Assembly: GCA_944384705.1 (NCBI GenBank)
Contig: CALWUI010000020.1
Span: 90,475 to 154,474, forward strand
DNA: 64,000 nt
Direction of reading: 5' to 3'
DNA from: an uncultured Clostridia bacterium
GTDB lineage: Bacteria > Bacillota > Clostridia > Oscillospirales > Acutalibacteraceae
Below the pieces are notes generated by a model. It saw only the letters and a list, made by a program, of their open reading frames with translations, had not been told where the DNA came from and ran no database searches. Below are positions 46,312-55,851 of the stretch, one piece after another. The number at the start of each line of letters is the position of its first letter. Position 1 is the first letter of the stretch. The translations under genes and the position numbers were made by a program.

Positions 46312-47973
46312 ATGAGATATAAAAAGAAAAAGGTAATGGCTGCTATTTTAGCAGTTTCTATAGTAATGTCCTCAGCTCAATGCACGTCGGCATGGTTTCC
46401 TTTTGGGAAAAGTAGCCAAGAAGATCTCACCAATATGGCTGAAACTGTGTGTAGGGGCATAAACAATACAGAAAAATGTTTTACTGATAAAGGCTTTTCA
46501 AAACAAGCAGCGAGGACTTTAGTGAATGCTGTTAAGTACATGGAAACAAGAGTCGAGATTAGTAAAGCAACTGGCGGACTAATAACAGACATACCGCAAT
46601 TAAATAGTGGAGGAGTATGGTCTGCTTTAAAATCTCTTTTTACCAGTGGTGGTGGAGTTTTTGCGTTTTTCATAGTGTCAATTTTTGTAAATAAACTTAC
46701 CCAGATGTATAAAACTTTAAAAGCAAAAATTGAGGCTGGTAAAGTAGAAAAACCTGTTGATCCAATTGCAACAATGCAGATGTTAGATATGCTTATGTTT
46801 AGTATTAAAGGTCAAGAGAGGGCTAAACGCCAAATTAGAAGCACCGTGTTGAATATTGTTGATAAAAATGCACAATTTATGGTAAATAGAAATGGTAAAA
46901 AAGCTGGCCCTGGAGCGAATGTTATATATATGGTTGGCCCTTCTGGAGTTGGAAAGTCTTTTTCTGCGGAGATAATTAGAAAGGTTTTAAGTGGCCCTTC
47001 GGCAGATCCTTTTGTTATTGAGGCATCAGATATAGATAAACAATCTAAAGCAAGTGCTGTTGATCAGTTGGTTGGTATGCGAATAAAACGAATAAATAAT
47101 TCAGAATATTATGAGTATTCTCCTTTAGTTCTTAGGCTTAAAGCAATCCCTAATACTACGGTAGTTATAAATGAATACGATAAAATGCATAGCAAAGAAC
47201 TTGATGAAAAACTTAGAACTATTATGGATCAAGGATACATAAATGTTAATGGAGAAAAAATCGATTGTTCTGCTGCTACATTTATTATTACATCTAATGA
47301 AAGCTATGGTTCAGTTCATAAAAATAATAATGATATAGATAATGTTGACGATGGAACAGGTTCTCGTACTTTTATTGATCATGACAAGGCATTTTTAAAC
47401 CGTATTAAATTGATAGAGTTCGATAACTTATCTGCTCCAGAATATAGTGAGATTGCGTTGGAACCATTTGTAAAATTAGCTATTAGGTACAAAACACAAT
47501 ATGGAATAGACATTGACCTTAATGGAACTATAAATGCTATTGCGCAAAGGACAGAACAGCTTAATAAAGGTGCAAGACCAATATTTGCTTATCTTGAAGA
47601 TTTAAATGACAAACTTCTTAATGAAGTAGTTTTGCGTAACCTGAAAAAAGGCCACGGCCAAACATTAAAATATAAGGTTCGTTTTAACAAAAATAACGAT
47701 AGTTTTACTTTAGAAGAAATTGTTCCCGCATCAAGTACACATCATAGAGAGAATGTTTCTACTGCTAAAGAAAATGAAAGTATTAGTACACTTGACAGAG
47801 CTACTAATACTAATGATGTAGAACAAGGAAGTTCTAAAAATGAGATGGAACATTTACAAGATTTTTATGAAGCTGAAAAATCAAGACTTTCTGATATTCC
47901 TGATGGAAAAACAATAGAAAGAAATACCAAAAATGTTGAAGTTTCTAGCAGAATTAATAATCATGTAGAATAA
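46312..47973 (+). CDS. Membrane-anchored Clp/torsin-like AAA+ protein
   Basis: A 553-aa protein I do not know by name. A signal-type segment (about 8-27) is followed by an 80-residue region with two Cys, a second hydrophobic segment (about 109-127) and a basic stretch. Then comes a single AAA+ domain: Walker A GPSGVGKS (209-216), Walker B VVINEYDK with Asn287 where Asp is normal and Glu288 kept, sensor 1 ITSNES, Arg-finger-like FLNRIK, and a sensor-2-like GARPIFAYLEDL. The positive charges after segment 2 suggest a cytoplasmic AAA+ domain. The last 80 residues are Ser/Glu/Asn-rich. GGAGG lies 7 nt before the ATG. It is a single-gene unit. Confidence 0.75.
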   Translation: MRYKKKKVMAAILAVSIVMSSAQCTSAWFPFGKSSQEDLTNMAETVCRGINNTEKCFTDKGFSKQAARTLVNAVKYMETRVEISKATGGLITDIPQLNSGGVWSALKSLFTSGGGVFAFFIVSIFVNKLTQMYKTLKAKIEAGKVEKPVDPIATMQMLDMLMFSIKGQERAKRQIRSTVLNIVDKNAQFMVNRNGKKAGPGANVIYMVGPSGVGKSFSAEIIRKVLSGPSADPFVIEASDIDKQSKASAVDQLVGMRIKRINNSEYYEYSPLVLRLKAIPNTTVVINEYDKMHSKELDEKLRTIMDQGYINVNGEKIDCSAATFIITSNESYGSVHKNNNDIDNVDDGTGSRTFIDHDKAFLNRIKLIEFDNLSAPEYSEIALEPFVKLAIRYKTQYGIDIDLNGTINAIAQRTEQLNKGARPIFAYLEDLNDKLLNEVVLRNLKKGHGQTLKYKVRFNKNNDSFTLEEIVPASSTHHRENVSTAKENESISTLDRATNTNDVEQGSSKNEMEHLQDFYEAEKSRLSDIPDGKTIERNTKNVEVSSRINNHVE

Positions 47974-48056
47974 GGAAGACTATAAATATGAAAATAATTT
48001 TTATGAGTTCTACTTAAGAAAAAACTGGAAAACTATGTTTCTAGCAGAAACCAAAA

Positions 48057-48090
48057 AGGAGCCATATAAAAATGGCTCTTCTTTGTTTTA
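48057..48090 (+). terminator. Terminator of the AAA+ gene
   Basis: A 9-bp stem, AGGAGCCAT with ATGGCTCTT (one wobble), loop ATAAAA, then CTTTGTTTT. Confidence 0.7.
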
Positions 48091-48094
48091 TAAG

Positions 48095-49513
48095 TTAGAG
48101 AAGTATCATTGCAATTGATAGGATAACTATATTTGTGACTAAAATTGTTGCAACCACTTTTAAGGAAAATTTAATCCAACTTGAAAAGTCTACTTTGGAA
48201 ATAGCTAAGCCACCCATTACAACACCACTTGTTGGAGTTATCAGATTTATAAGTCCGCAGGCAGCAGAGAAAATCATTATCATAACTTCGGGACTTAAAT
48301 TTAAGCTTTGTGCAAGTGGAGCAAAAATTCCGATAGAGCCAGTTGCTAGGCCAGAAGTGGATGGGATAAGAAAAGAAAGACCTAGGTAGATTATATATGA
48401 CATAATAGTAAAAGGAACAGCATGCATGCCGTGAAGTGCATTTGCAGAGTGAGTTAGAATGTAATTATTTAAATTGGTATCTCCCATTATTACGTATATT
48501 CCTCGGGAGACAGCTATGACAAGAGCAACACCTATCATGTCTCCTGCGCCGGTTATGAATGAATCTACAATTTCTTTTTCTTTTAGTTTATAGACGAGTC
48601 CGCAGATTATTGAAATTATAAAAAACCATGCAGCAAGTTCTCTAAAATACCAATTACCAAAAGTTTTTCCTGTTAGCCAATCTGTCCAAGAATTAAAAAA
48701 TGTTATGCCGAAGCTTTCCCATGGAATTAAGCTAATAATCATAATGAGAAAGGAAAGTGCAAACAAAGATAAAACAATTTTACCTTTAGCAGAAAGTGCA
48801 ATATCAACTTCTTTTTTAGAAGAATGAAAAGCTTCTTGAGCGGCCGATAATTCTTGATTAGAGAGAATAGAAGCTCCAAGATTATTGTGAACTTTTTTTG
48901 CATACGACATTACAAACCATATGCAGATTGCCAGAGTTGTAATCCAAAGAATAGTACCGAGCATTATTATTGTTCCTTGATTTACAGAAATTCCTGCAGC
49001 TTTTGCAGTATCCACCGCAACTGAGATCGCAAAAGGATTTATTGTGGACCCGAGAACTCCAGCTCCAGCACCTAAAAGTATTACGGCAGCGCCAACTAGC
49101 GAATCGAACCCTGCGGCAATCATAGTTGCAACAATCAGACTATAAAATGCGATTGTTTCTTCGGCCATACCATATGTTGTGCCGCCAACTGAAAAGATAA
49201 TCATTAAAATAGGTATGAGTAAAAGTTCTTTACCATTTAACTTCTTTACAACATTTGCAATGCCTTTATAGAGAACTCCTGTTTTATTAATTACTCCTAA
49301 AAAACCGCCAAGAACTAAAACAAATAAAGATACATCAATTGCATCAACAAAACCCAAAATTGGTGCCATTACTACATTTGGGATTGTAGCTTTTTTTATC
49401 ATTGGATCAGCTATAATCAGACTTACTGCGGCAATAACTAGAATTATAAGTATTAGAACAGTAAATGCAGAGGGCATTTTAAAACGGCGTTTTTCTTTTT
49501 GAGCAGTTATCAT
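48095..49513 (-). CDS. YfcC-family transporter, likely arginine/ornithine antiporter
   Basis: A polytopic membrane protein of 472 aa with about 11-12 helices in the YfcC/C4-dicarboxylate-carrier-like superfamily (ends MGGLAISKVDFSSW and LITPTSGVVMGGL are typical). As last gene of arcA-arcB-arcC-x, overlapping arcC by 4 nt, it most likely exchanges arginine for ornithine. Substrate is inferred from the operon, not seen in the sequence. Confidence 0.82.
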   Translation of the reverse strand: MITAQKEKRRFKMPSAFTVLILIILVIAAVSLIIADPMIKKATIPNVVMAPILGFVDAIDVSLFVLVLGGFLGVINKTGVLYKGIANVVKKLNGKELLLIPILMIIFSVGGTTYGMAEETIAFYSLIVATMIAAGFDSLVGAAVILLGAGAGVLGSTINPFAISVAVDTAKAAGISVNQGTIIMLGTILWITTLAICIWFVMSYAKKVHNNLGASILSNQELSAAQEAFHSSKKEVDIALSAKGKIVLSLFALSFLIMIISLIPWESFGITFFNSWTDWLTGKTFGNWYFRELAAWFFIISIICGLVYKLKEKEIVDSFITGAGDMIGVALVIAVSRGIYVIMGDTNLNNYILTHSANALHGMHAVPFTIMSYIIYLGLSFLIPSTSGLATGSIGIFAPLAQSLNLSPEVMIMIFSAACGLINLITPTSGVVMGGLAISKVDFSSWIKFSLKVVATILVTNIVILSIAMILL

Positions 49514-50466
49514 AAGTTCACCTCATTTTTATTATAAATAATTGTTCCGACAGAACCATTTAGTGCATCTTTGGCTTTCTCTAAAGAAGTAATAATTGCT
49601 AATCCATTTGGCTGATGGGTTAAAAAGTCGATACAGGCATCAATTTTGGGCAACATGCTACCTTTGGCAAAATGCCCAGAGTTTTTATATTTTAGAGCAT
49701 CTTCGATCTTTATTTTTGAAAGTGCTTTTTGATTTTCGGTATTAAAATCGATATAGACAAAATCTACAGCAGTTAAGATAAGCAAAATGTCCGCCTTTAA
49801 TGAGGTTGCTAAAAGCGCGCACGATTTGTCTTTGTCTATAACAGCCGAAACGCCGCTTAATTTTGAATCTATTTCTATAACCGGAATGCCTCCACCACCG
49901 ACAGCTACAACTATGTCTCCAGAATTAACCAAGTCATTAATCGTTTCGATTTCTACAATTTTTTGCGGAGATGGGGATGGAACAACTCTGCGATATCCTC
50001 TTCCTGCATCTTCAATAAAGGTAACCCCTTTTTCTTTTGCAATAGCTTCAGATTGCTCTTTAGTATAAAAACTTCCGACAGGTTTCGTAGGATGATCAAA
50101 AGCAGTGTCGTGTTTGTCTACTATGGTTTGAGTAATTAAAGAAACAACATTTTTTTGAATATTTCGAGTTATTAATTCATTTTTAATTGCTTGCTGTAGG
50201 TGATACCCTATATATCCCTGAGACATAGCGCCACATTCAGGAAACGGCATGTTTGGAATATTACTGTGCTTACTAGAAAACTCATCTAACGCAAGATTAA
50301 TCATTCCAACTTGAGGCCCGTTTCCGTGGCCAACAATTACATCGTAATTATTTTCAACAAGGTCTACAATGGTGCGAGCAGTTTTTTTTACAAGTTTTAA
50401 TTGCTCTTGTGCGTTATTCCCTAAAGCATTGCCACCCAACGCAACTACAACACGTTTTTTGTCCAT
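49510..50466 (-). CDS. arcC: Carbamate kinase
   Basis: It converts carbamoyl phosphate and ADP to ATP, the energy-yielding step of arginine fermentation. At 318 aa it has VVALGGNALG, GHGNGPQVG, VVAVGGGGIPV and KGSMLPKIDAC. It overlaps the transporter gene by 4 nt and lies 15 nt after arcB. Confidence 0.95.
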   Translation of the reverse strand: MDKKRVVVALGGNALGNNAQEQLKLVKKTARTIVDLVENNYDVIVGHGNGPQVGMINLALDEFSSKHSNIPNMPFPECGAMSQGYIGYHLQQAIKNELITRNIQKNVVSLITQTIVDKHDTAFDHPTKPVGSFYTKEQSEAIAKEKGVTFIEDAGRGYRRVVPSPSPQKIVEIETINDLVNSGDIVVAVGGGGIPVIEIDSKLSGVSAVIDKDKSCALLATSLKADILLILTAVDFVYIDFNTENQKALSKIKIEDALKYKNSGHFAKGSMLPKIDACIDFLTHQPNGLAIITSLEKAKDALNGSVGTIIYNKNEVNL

Positions 50467-50481
50467 AAAAATTACCTCATT

Positions 50482-51474
50482 TTACATTAAAGTAGCGTAT
50501 ATTATAGCTTTGATGGTGTGCATTCTATTTTCAGCTTCATCAAAAACTACCGACTGTTTTGACTCAAAAACTTCGTCAGAAACTTCCATTTCATTTAACT
50601 TGAATTTTTGACTTATTTCTTTTCCAATAGTAGTTTTTGTATCGTGAAAAGAAGGCAGGCAGTGCATAAAAATAGCATTATCGCTGGCCAAACTCATAAT
50701 ATTTTTGTTAACCTGAAAAGGTTTAAGCAATTTAATGCGTTTTTCCCACATATCATCTGGTTCTCCCATAGAGAGCCAGATATCTGTATATATTACATCT
50801 GCATTTTTTGCACCAGTTTTAACATCGTCAGTTAGAGTTATAGAACAATCATGTTCTGCAGCAATTTTTTTACAAATCGCAACAAGGTTTTCGTCTGGAA
50901 ATAGCTCTTTGGGAGCACAGGCAGTAAAATTTAATCCCATTTTGGCGCAAGCTACCATTAAAGAGTTGCCCATATTATTCCGCGCATCTCCAAAATAAGC
51001 AAAGTTTACTCCGTTAAGATGCCCAAACTTTTCTTCAATAGTTAATAAATCTGCAATCATTTGAGTGGGATGAAATTCATCAGTTAATCCATTCCAAACA
51101 GGCACTCCTGCAAATTTAGCAATTTCTTCTACAATTTTTTGAGAAAATCCGCGATATTCAATCCCGTCATAAAGCCGCCCTAAAACTCTGGCAGTATCTG
51201 CGATGCTTTCTTTTTTGCCCATCTGAGAGCTGCCAGGATCAAGATAAGTTACCCCCATACCCAGATCTCTGCCTGCAACTTCAAAAGAACATCTGGTTCG
51301 GGTGGAGGTTTTTTCAAAAAGAAGTACGATATTTTTTCCTTCTAGATATCTATGTGGGGTCCCTACGAGTTTGAGTTTTTTGAATTGCTTAGATAGATCT
51401 ATAAGATATCGTATTTCTTGAGATGAAAAATCTAATAATTTTAAAAAATTTCTTCCTCTTAAATTAACAGCCAT
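50482..51474 (-). CDS. arcB: Ornithine carbamoyltransferase, catabolic
   Basis: It phosphorolyses citrulline to ornithine and carbamoyl phosphate in the deiminase pathway. The 330-aa protein has the carbamoyl-phosphate loop [19 protein letters not shown]-like [24 protein letters not shown] and HCLPSFHD. Its place between arcA and arcC indicates the catabolic rather than biosynthetic enzyme. Confidence 0.95.
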   Translation of the reverse strand: MAVNLRGRNFLKLLDFSSQEIRYLIDLSKQFKKLKLVGTPHRYLEGKNIVLLFEKTSTRTRCSFEVAGRDLGMGVTYLDPGSSQMGKKESIADTARVLGRLYDGIEYRGFSQKIVEEIAKFAGVPVWNGLTDEFHPTQMIADLLTIEEKFGHLNGVNFAYFGDARNNMGNSLMVACAKMGLNFTACAPKELFPDENLVAICKKIAAEHDCSITLTDDVKTGAKNADVIYTDIWLSMGEPDDMWEKRIKLLKPFQVNKNIMSLASDNAIFMHCLPSFHDTKTTIGKEISQKFKLNEMEVSDEVFESKQSVVFDEAENRMHTIKAIIYATLM

Positions 51475-51513
51475 AATTTTAGCTCCTTTAAATTATATTT
51501 TTGTAAAATCAAT

Positions 51514-52746
51514 TTAAATATCATCACGATAAATTGGCATAGACATACATCTAGGACCGCCACGACCACGAGATAGCTCCGAACTAGGTATTTCAAGCAC
51601 AGTGAGACCATTTTCTCTTAAAATAGCATTAGTGACATCATTTCTTTCGTAAACAACCACTTTACCAGGACTTATACATAAAGTGTTTGACCCGTCATTC
51701 CATTGCTCACGCTCACCAACAATTTTATCATTGCCACCACAGGGAATTAGTTGTATTTTATCTTTTTTTAGTGCTTCAGACAAGATAGTTTCAAGGCTTT
51801 GATCTATTTCGCATATATTAAGCTTGTCCTCTTTTTGTCCAGCAGTAATCTTGTAAACATTTAGAACATCTGTAAGCCCATTGTGAACAGTAAATTTATC
51901 GGAATCAACTTGAGTAAATACAGTATCAAGATGCATCATTGCGCGATTGTTTGGAATATCAAAAGCCAAGATTTGATTAATAGATGTATTCTTGTTGCCA
52001 AAAATATTTTTTGCTAGAATTTCTATTGCTTCTGCTTTAGTACGTTGAGAAATTCCAATGGCTAAAATTTCAGAACTTAAGTTTAAAATATCGCCTCCCT
52101 CAATATAAAATGGTTCATATCGATTGTAATAAATATCGACTTTGTCTTTAAATTTAGGGTGATATTTAAATATATATTCTCCATAAATAGTTTCTCTGCG
52201 CCGTGTTAAATAATGCATTCTGTTTATGCTAACGCCATTACCTATGCAAGCAAAAGCGTCTCGGGTAAAATACAGGTTTGGCATGGGGTTACAAATAAAT
52301 GCAGATTGTTTTTCCATATATTCAACTAAAGATTTATGTCCTTTAGAACGACATGTAAGCTCATCACGTTTGACGCCTTGCATTGTTTTTAATACTAGTT
52401 CTTTTGGGTCTTTAATTTGATTTAAAAACTCATACAATAGTTTTTGATATTTTTCTGAATATATTCCAACCTCGTGGATAAATTGCTTTAAAAATAAGTC
52501 TCTAATGCTTTCATCTTTCAATGTTTCAGCAACTAGATCTTCAAGATAAATTACCTGAGCGCCATTTTCTGCCAAAACTCTTGCGAATTCATCATGTTCT
52601 TCTAAAGCGATTTTTAAATATGGAATATCATCAAATAGCAATTCTCCTAGAGTATCTGGAGTCAAATTTAAAAGTTCTGCACCAGGCCGATGCAAAAGAA
52701 CTTTTTTTAATGGACCTATTTCACTTTTTACATTTATAACCAAAAA
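51514..52746 (-). CDS. arcA: Arginine deiminase
   Basis: It hydrolyses arginine to citrulline and ammonia. At 410 aa it has IGPLKKVLLHRPG, the FTRDAFACIG and MHLDTVFTQVD segments, and the C-terminal nucleophile loop RGGPRCMSMPIYRDD with the catalytic Cys. I prefer the second TTG (52746); the first, at 52755, is only about four bases from AGAAGGGTG. It heads the arcABC-transporter operon. No clear ArgR or CRP-like box could be read in the 155-nt upstream region. Confidence 0.94.
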   Translation of the reverse strand, partial: FLVINVKSEIGPLKKVLLHRPGAELLNLTPDTLGELLFDDIPYLKIALEEHDEFARVLAENGAQVIYLEDLVAETLKDESIRDLFLKQFIHEVGIYSEKYQKLLYEFLNQIKDPKELVLKTMQGVKRDELTCRSKGHKSLVEYMEKQSAFICNPMPNLYFTRDAFACIGNGVSINRMHYLTRRRETIYGEYIFKYHPKFKDKVDIYYNRYEPFYIEGGDILNLSSEILAIGISQRTKAEAIEILAKNIFGNKNTSINQILAFDIPNNRAMMHLDTVFTQVDSDKFTVHNGLTDVLNVYKITAGQKEDKLNICEIDQSLETILSEALKKDKIQLIPCGGNDKIVGEREQWNDGSNTLCISPGKVVVYERNDVTNAILRENGLTVLEIPSSELSRGRGGPRCMSMPIYRDDI

Positions 52747-52865
52747 ATTCAACACCCTTCTAAATATAATTTTAATTTACAAACTATTATGCTCATTTTT
52801 TATAATTTTAAAAATTAAAATATTATAATATTTTACGGATATTATGTATAAAAAAGTAAAAAATG

Positions 52866-52898
52866 GAAAAAAGGAGGATATAAAAAGTAAATCCTCCT
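52866..52898 (-). terminator. Terminator after the 52913 gene
   Basis: An 8-bp perfect stem AGGAGGAT/ATCCTCCT with an 11-nt loop, flanked by T-runs on both strands. Confidence 0.85.
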
Positions 52899-52912
52899 GA
52901 ATTTTTTATAAG

Positions 52913-53986
52913 TTAGGCATATTCATTAAGTGCCTTAACTTTATATTTATTTGTAATCATTTTATCTGTAGTAATATATCCGGCTGGAGCTTTAATAAGT
53001 TCAGGTATTCTGTTAACCACAGAAGCGCAGGTTAATTCGACGGTACTAGGTCTATTTATTGTAATTTGAGTGTTGGGTTCTCCAAAAATTGTCCAATCAT
53101 TTTTGTCGAATTCGTCTTCAGCATAAACTTTACCAATGCACTCACTCTCTATAGTAATTCCCTCTTCAGTTTCTGTAATTACAATTGCAGACATTCCGGT
53201 AGCGTTACCTGCGGGGATATCCATGTTTAATGTATTAGAATGAATGTCCTTATTATGCGTGCAAGGAATGCATTTTTGTATTTGAGATTTAACTGTTAAT
53301 CCGAGTCTATCACAGAGCCATCCATTAACATTCCACATATAAGATGGTGCAAACTCTCCTTTATTTATTAATTCATTTCGTTCCGATTCAGAAATATTAT
53401 CTGCAGCAGCGATTTTTTGTTTAAATGTTTCAAGATCTAATCCTGCTCCGTGGACTTTGGCAAGTGCAAGGCCATAATCTTCAACATTATAACTTGAAGA
53501 TCCCTTTATTTTATTAATAGTATGAGTGGCTCCAGCTAGAGTTGCAATCAAATTACCCCAAAATACATCTTGGTATCCTGATCCACATAATGTACAATTA
53601 TTTTCTTTTGCGATTTTATCTAGTTCGGTTGTAATTTGAGGAGAAGAGTTCCAAGGGTAAAATGCTTCCTCACAAGTACTAATAGCATTGATTCCATTTT
53701 GGGCACATATCATAAATATATCGGTTACTTCATTCATAAGACTAAACGTCGTAATTATGCATACGTCTGGCCTTAGTGCAGATAAGATTTTTTCTGCGTT
53801 TTTAGAATCTTTTATAATGACACCGTAAGGCTCCTCTCCTGTTATTTCTCCGATATCTTTTCCAACGATATCCGGGTTAATGTCGAAAGCGGCTACTATT
53901 TCGGCACCTTTTTCTTGAACATACCTCATAATATATTTCGACATTTTTCCGCAGCCATATTGAGCTACCGTTATTTTTTTGTCCAT
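52913..53986 (-). CDS. DapB-like NAD(P) dehydrogenase, 2,4-diaminopentanoate dehydrogenase type
   Basis: A Rossmann-fold protein (QYGCGKMSKYIMRY at the N-terminus) related to dihydrodipicolinate reductase. Its 357-aa length and the SGYQDVFWGNL, EDYG and APSYMWNVNGW segments match, to my reading, the clostridial 2,4-diaminopentanoate dehydrogenase group of ornithine fermentation. The ATG at 53986 is chosen because GGAGGG is 7 nt upstream. The other ornithine-degradation genes (oraE/S, ortA/B) are not in the window, so the substrate is uncertain. It sits just upstream of arcA, whose pathway makes ornithine. Confidence 0.7.
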   Translation of the reverse strand: MDKKITVAQYGCGKMSKYIMRYVQEKGAEIVAAFDINPDIVGKDIGEITGEEPYGVIIKDSKNAEKILSALRPDVCIITTFSLMNEVTDIFMICAQNGINAISTCEEAFYPWNSSPQITTELDKIAKENNCTLCGSGYQDVFWGNLIATLAGATHTINKIKGSSSYNVEDYGLALAKVHGAGLDLETFKQKIAAADNISESERNELINKGEFAPSYMWNVNGWLCDRLGLTVKSQIQKCIPCTHNKDIHSNTLNMDIPAGNATGMSAIVITETEEGITIESECIGKVYAEDEFDKNDWTIFGEPNTQITINRPSTVELTCASVVNRIPELIKAPAGYITTDKMITNKYKVKALNEYA

Positions 53987-54171
53987 AAGAATTCCCTCCA
54001 TAATAAAAATATTTTTGCATATATCATATATTATTTCGAATTAAAAATCAATAGTTTTATTTAAATTTGCCTAAAATTTAGACTATAAATCAATAGGCTA
54101 GTACATTATATGAAGGAGCTTATGTAGTTGTGGCAGAAACGTCAAAAAATTGGATTTGAGAATTTATATGC

Positions 54172-54909
54172 TCAAATGCACAATCCACCATCAACTTTTA
54201 TTATTTCGCCAGTAATATAATCTGAATCAGAACTTGCTAAAAATACAGCCAGATTTGCTATATCTTCGGGTGAAGCAAGTTTTTTTATAGGAATAGAGTT
54301 TTTAACATTATCTTTAACATTTGTAGTCATATCAGTATCTACAAACCCTGGCGCAATAACATTGCAGGTTATTCCGCGAGAGGCAAGCTCTTTGGCGATA
54401 GACTGTGAAAATGCTATTATTCCAGCTTTGGATGCGGAGTAAATAGATTGTCCGCCTATGCCGCTTATTCCGGCTACTGACGCAATGTTAATTATTTTTC
54501 CAGAGTGATTTTTTATAAATATAGGATAAATATGCCTGCACATATTAAAAGTTCCTTTTAAATTCGTATTTATAACAGAATCAAAATCATCAGAAGTTAA
54601 CAAAAAAGCCAAGGCATCTTTACCAGTTATTCCGGCGTTATTTACTAATATATCTATAGTTCCAAACTCTTTTATTACATTATCGATAAGCTTTTTTGTA
54701 CTATCAAAGTCTGCAACGTTGCAACAGAATACGGTACATTTTCTATTTAAATTTTTTATTTCGTTGCAAACCTCCATAGCTTTTTCTTTGTTACCTAAGT
54801 AGGTTATTGCAATGTTTGCGCCATTTTGAGCCAATTTTAAAGCGATAGCTTTTCCTATTCCTCTAGAGGCACCAGTTACAATAGCAACTTTGTTATTTAA
54901 GTTATACAT
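54172..54909 (-). CDS. fabG: 3-oxoacyl-ACP reductase FabG
   Basis: A short-chain dehydrogenase of 245 aa that reduces 3-ketoacyl-ACP with NADPH. It has TGASRGIGKAIAL, NNAGIT, the catalytic S-x12-YSASKAG, and a GEIIKVDGG C-terminus. It is the last gene of accD-accA-fabD-fabG on this strand, 2 nt after fabD. Confidence 0.93.
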   Translation of the reverse strand: MYNLNNKVAIVTGASRGIGKAIALKLAQNGANIAITYLGNKEKAMEVCNEIKNLNRKCTVFCCNVADFDSTKKLIDNVIKEFGTIDILVNNAGITGKDALAFLLTSDDFDSVINTNLKGTFNMCRHIYPIFIKNHSGKIINIASVAGISGIGGQSIYSASKAGIIAFSQSIAKELASRGITCNVIAPGFVDTDMTTNVKDNVKNSIPIKKLASPEDIANLAVFLASSDSDYITGEIIKVDGGLCI

Positions 54910-54911
54910 AA

Positions 54912-55829
54912 TTATTCACAATTGAGCGCGTTAACTGTAGCACTCAAACTCTCCTTATCTTCAATATTTAAAATTTTTTTAGTATTGTCTATTTTTTTTA
55001 TCAGATTACATAGAGTTTTTCCTACACCAACTTCTATAAAGGTGTTAACACCGCGGTTTATCATATTTTCGACAATTTTTTGCCATAAAACAGGATGGTC
55101 AATTTGCTTTACAATTAAGTCGGCAAAATTATCTTCATGAATTTTAGCAGTTGAATTAAAAAAAGCAGGAATTTTAGGTTTATTAAATTTTAGATTAGAT
55201 ATATAGTTTTTCATAGATTTACTTGCAGAGCTCATAAATGGAGAGTGAAATGCACCGCTTACAGATAATTTTATTGTGGTGGCTCCTAATTTTTTCATTT
55301 CTGCAGAGAACTCATCAGCAAGAGATTTTTTTATTGATATAACAGTTTGTCCAGGGCTGTTGTAGTTAGCAGGAAATGCATATTCGAATTTTTTACACAT
55401 GGCTTCAATATCTTCAGGTTTAGACTTTAAAACAGCCAACATAGTGCCTTCGTTTTCAGATTCAGCACTGTGCATAAATTCAGCTCGCTTGCAAACCAAT
55501 TTAAAAGCATCCTCAAAGTTTAAAATTCCAGAAAAATAAATTGCACATAATTCTCCCAAAGAAAAACCTGTAACAAAATCAGGTTTAATATTATTTTTAC
55601 ACGCAGCTGTTGCAGCAGCAATATTAGCGCAAAACAGACATGGCTGAGTATTTATTGTTTTATCTAAATCTTCTTTTGGCCCGTTAAAACATTGTTGAGA
55701 GGTCCCCGGTCGAATAGAATCAGCTATAGCAAACATATTTCTTACATCAGAAAAATTATCATATAGGTCCTTAGCCATGCCAACTTTTTGAGATCCTTGT
55801 CCAGAAAATACAAAAGCAAGCTTATTCAT
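54912..55829 (-). CDS. fabD: Malonyl-CoA:ACP acyltransferase FabD
   Basis: It loads malonyl units on ACP. At 305 aa from ATG 55829 (GAGGTG upstream) it has FSGQGSQKVGMAKDL, the nucleophile loop GFSLGELCA, the SGAFHSPFM histidine and EVGVGKTLCNL. The Arg that binds the malonyl carboxylate (KRAEFM) is present, consistent with a malonyl substrate. Confidence 0.94.
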   Translation of the reverse strand: MNKLAFVFSGQGSQKVGMAKDLYDNFSDVRNMFAIADSIRPGTSQQCFNGPKEDLDKTINTQPCLFCANIAAATAACKNNIKPDFVTGFSLGELCAIYFSGILNFEDAFKLVCKRAEFMHSAESENEGTMLAVLKSKPEDIEAMCKKFEYAFPANYNSPGQTVISIKKSLADEFSAEMKKLGATTIKLSVSGAFHSPFMSSASKSMKNYISNLKFNKPKIPAFFNSTAKIHEDNFADLIVKQIDHPVLWQKIVENMINRGVNTFIEVGVGKTLCNLIKKIDNTKKILNIEDKESLSATVNALNCE

Positions 55830-55851
55830 AATTTCACCTCGTTGTTTTTGC

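Noticed and set aside
47990..48016. Nine-codon frame after the AAA+ gene
   Set aside because: Although AAGGAAG precedes it, it is too short and unconserved in appearance to call.
54001..54171. Riboswitch or FapR operator between the dehydrogenase and fabG
   Set aside because: AT-rich with a stray GGCTAGTAC-like piece; no complete palindrome or aptamer pattern could be recognised, and it lies downstream of fabG rather than in front of the operon.
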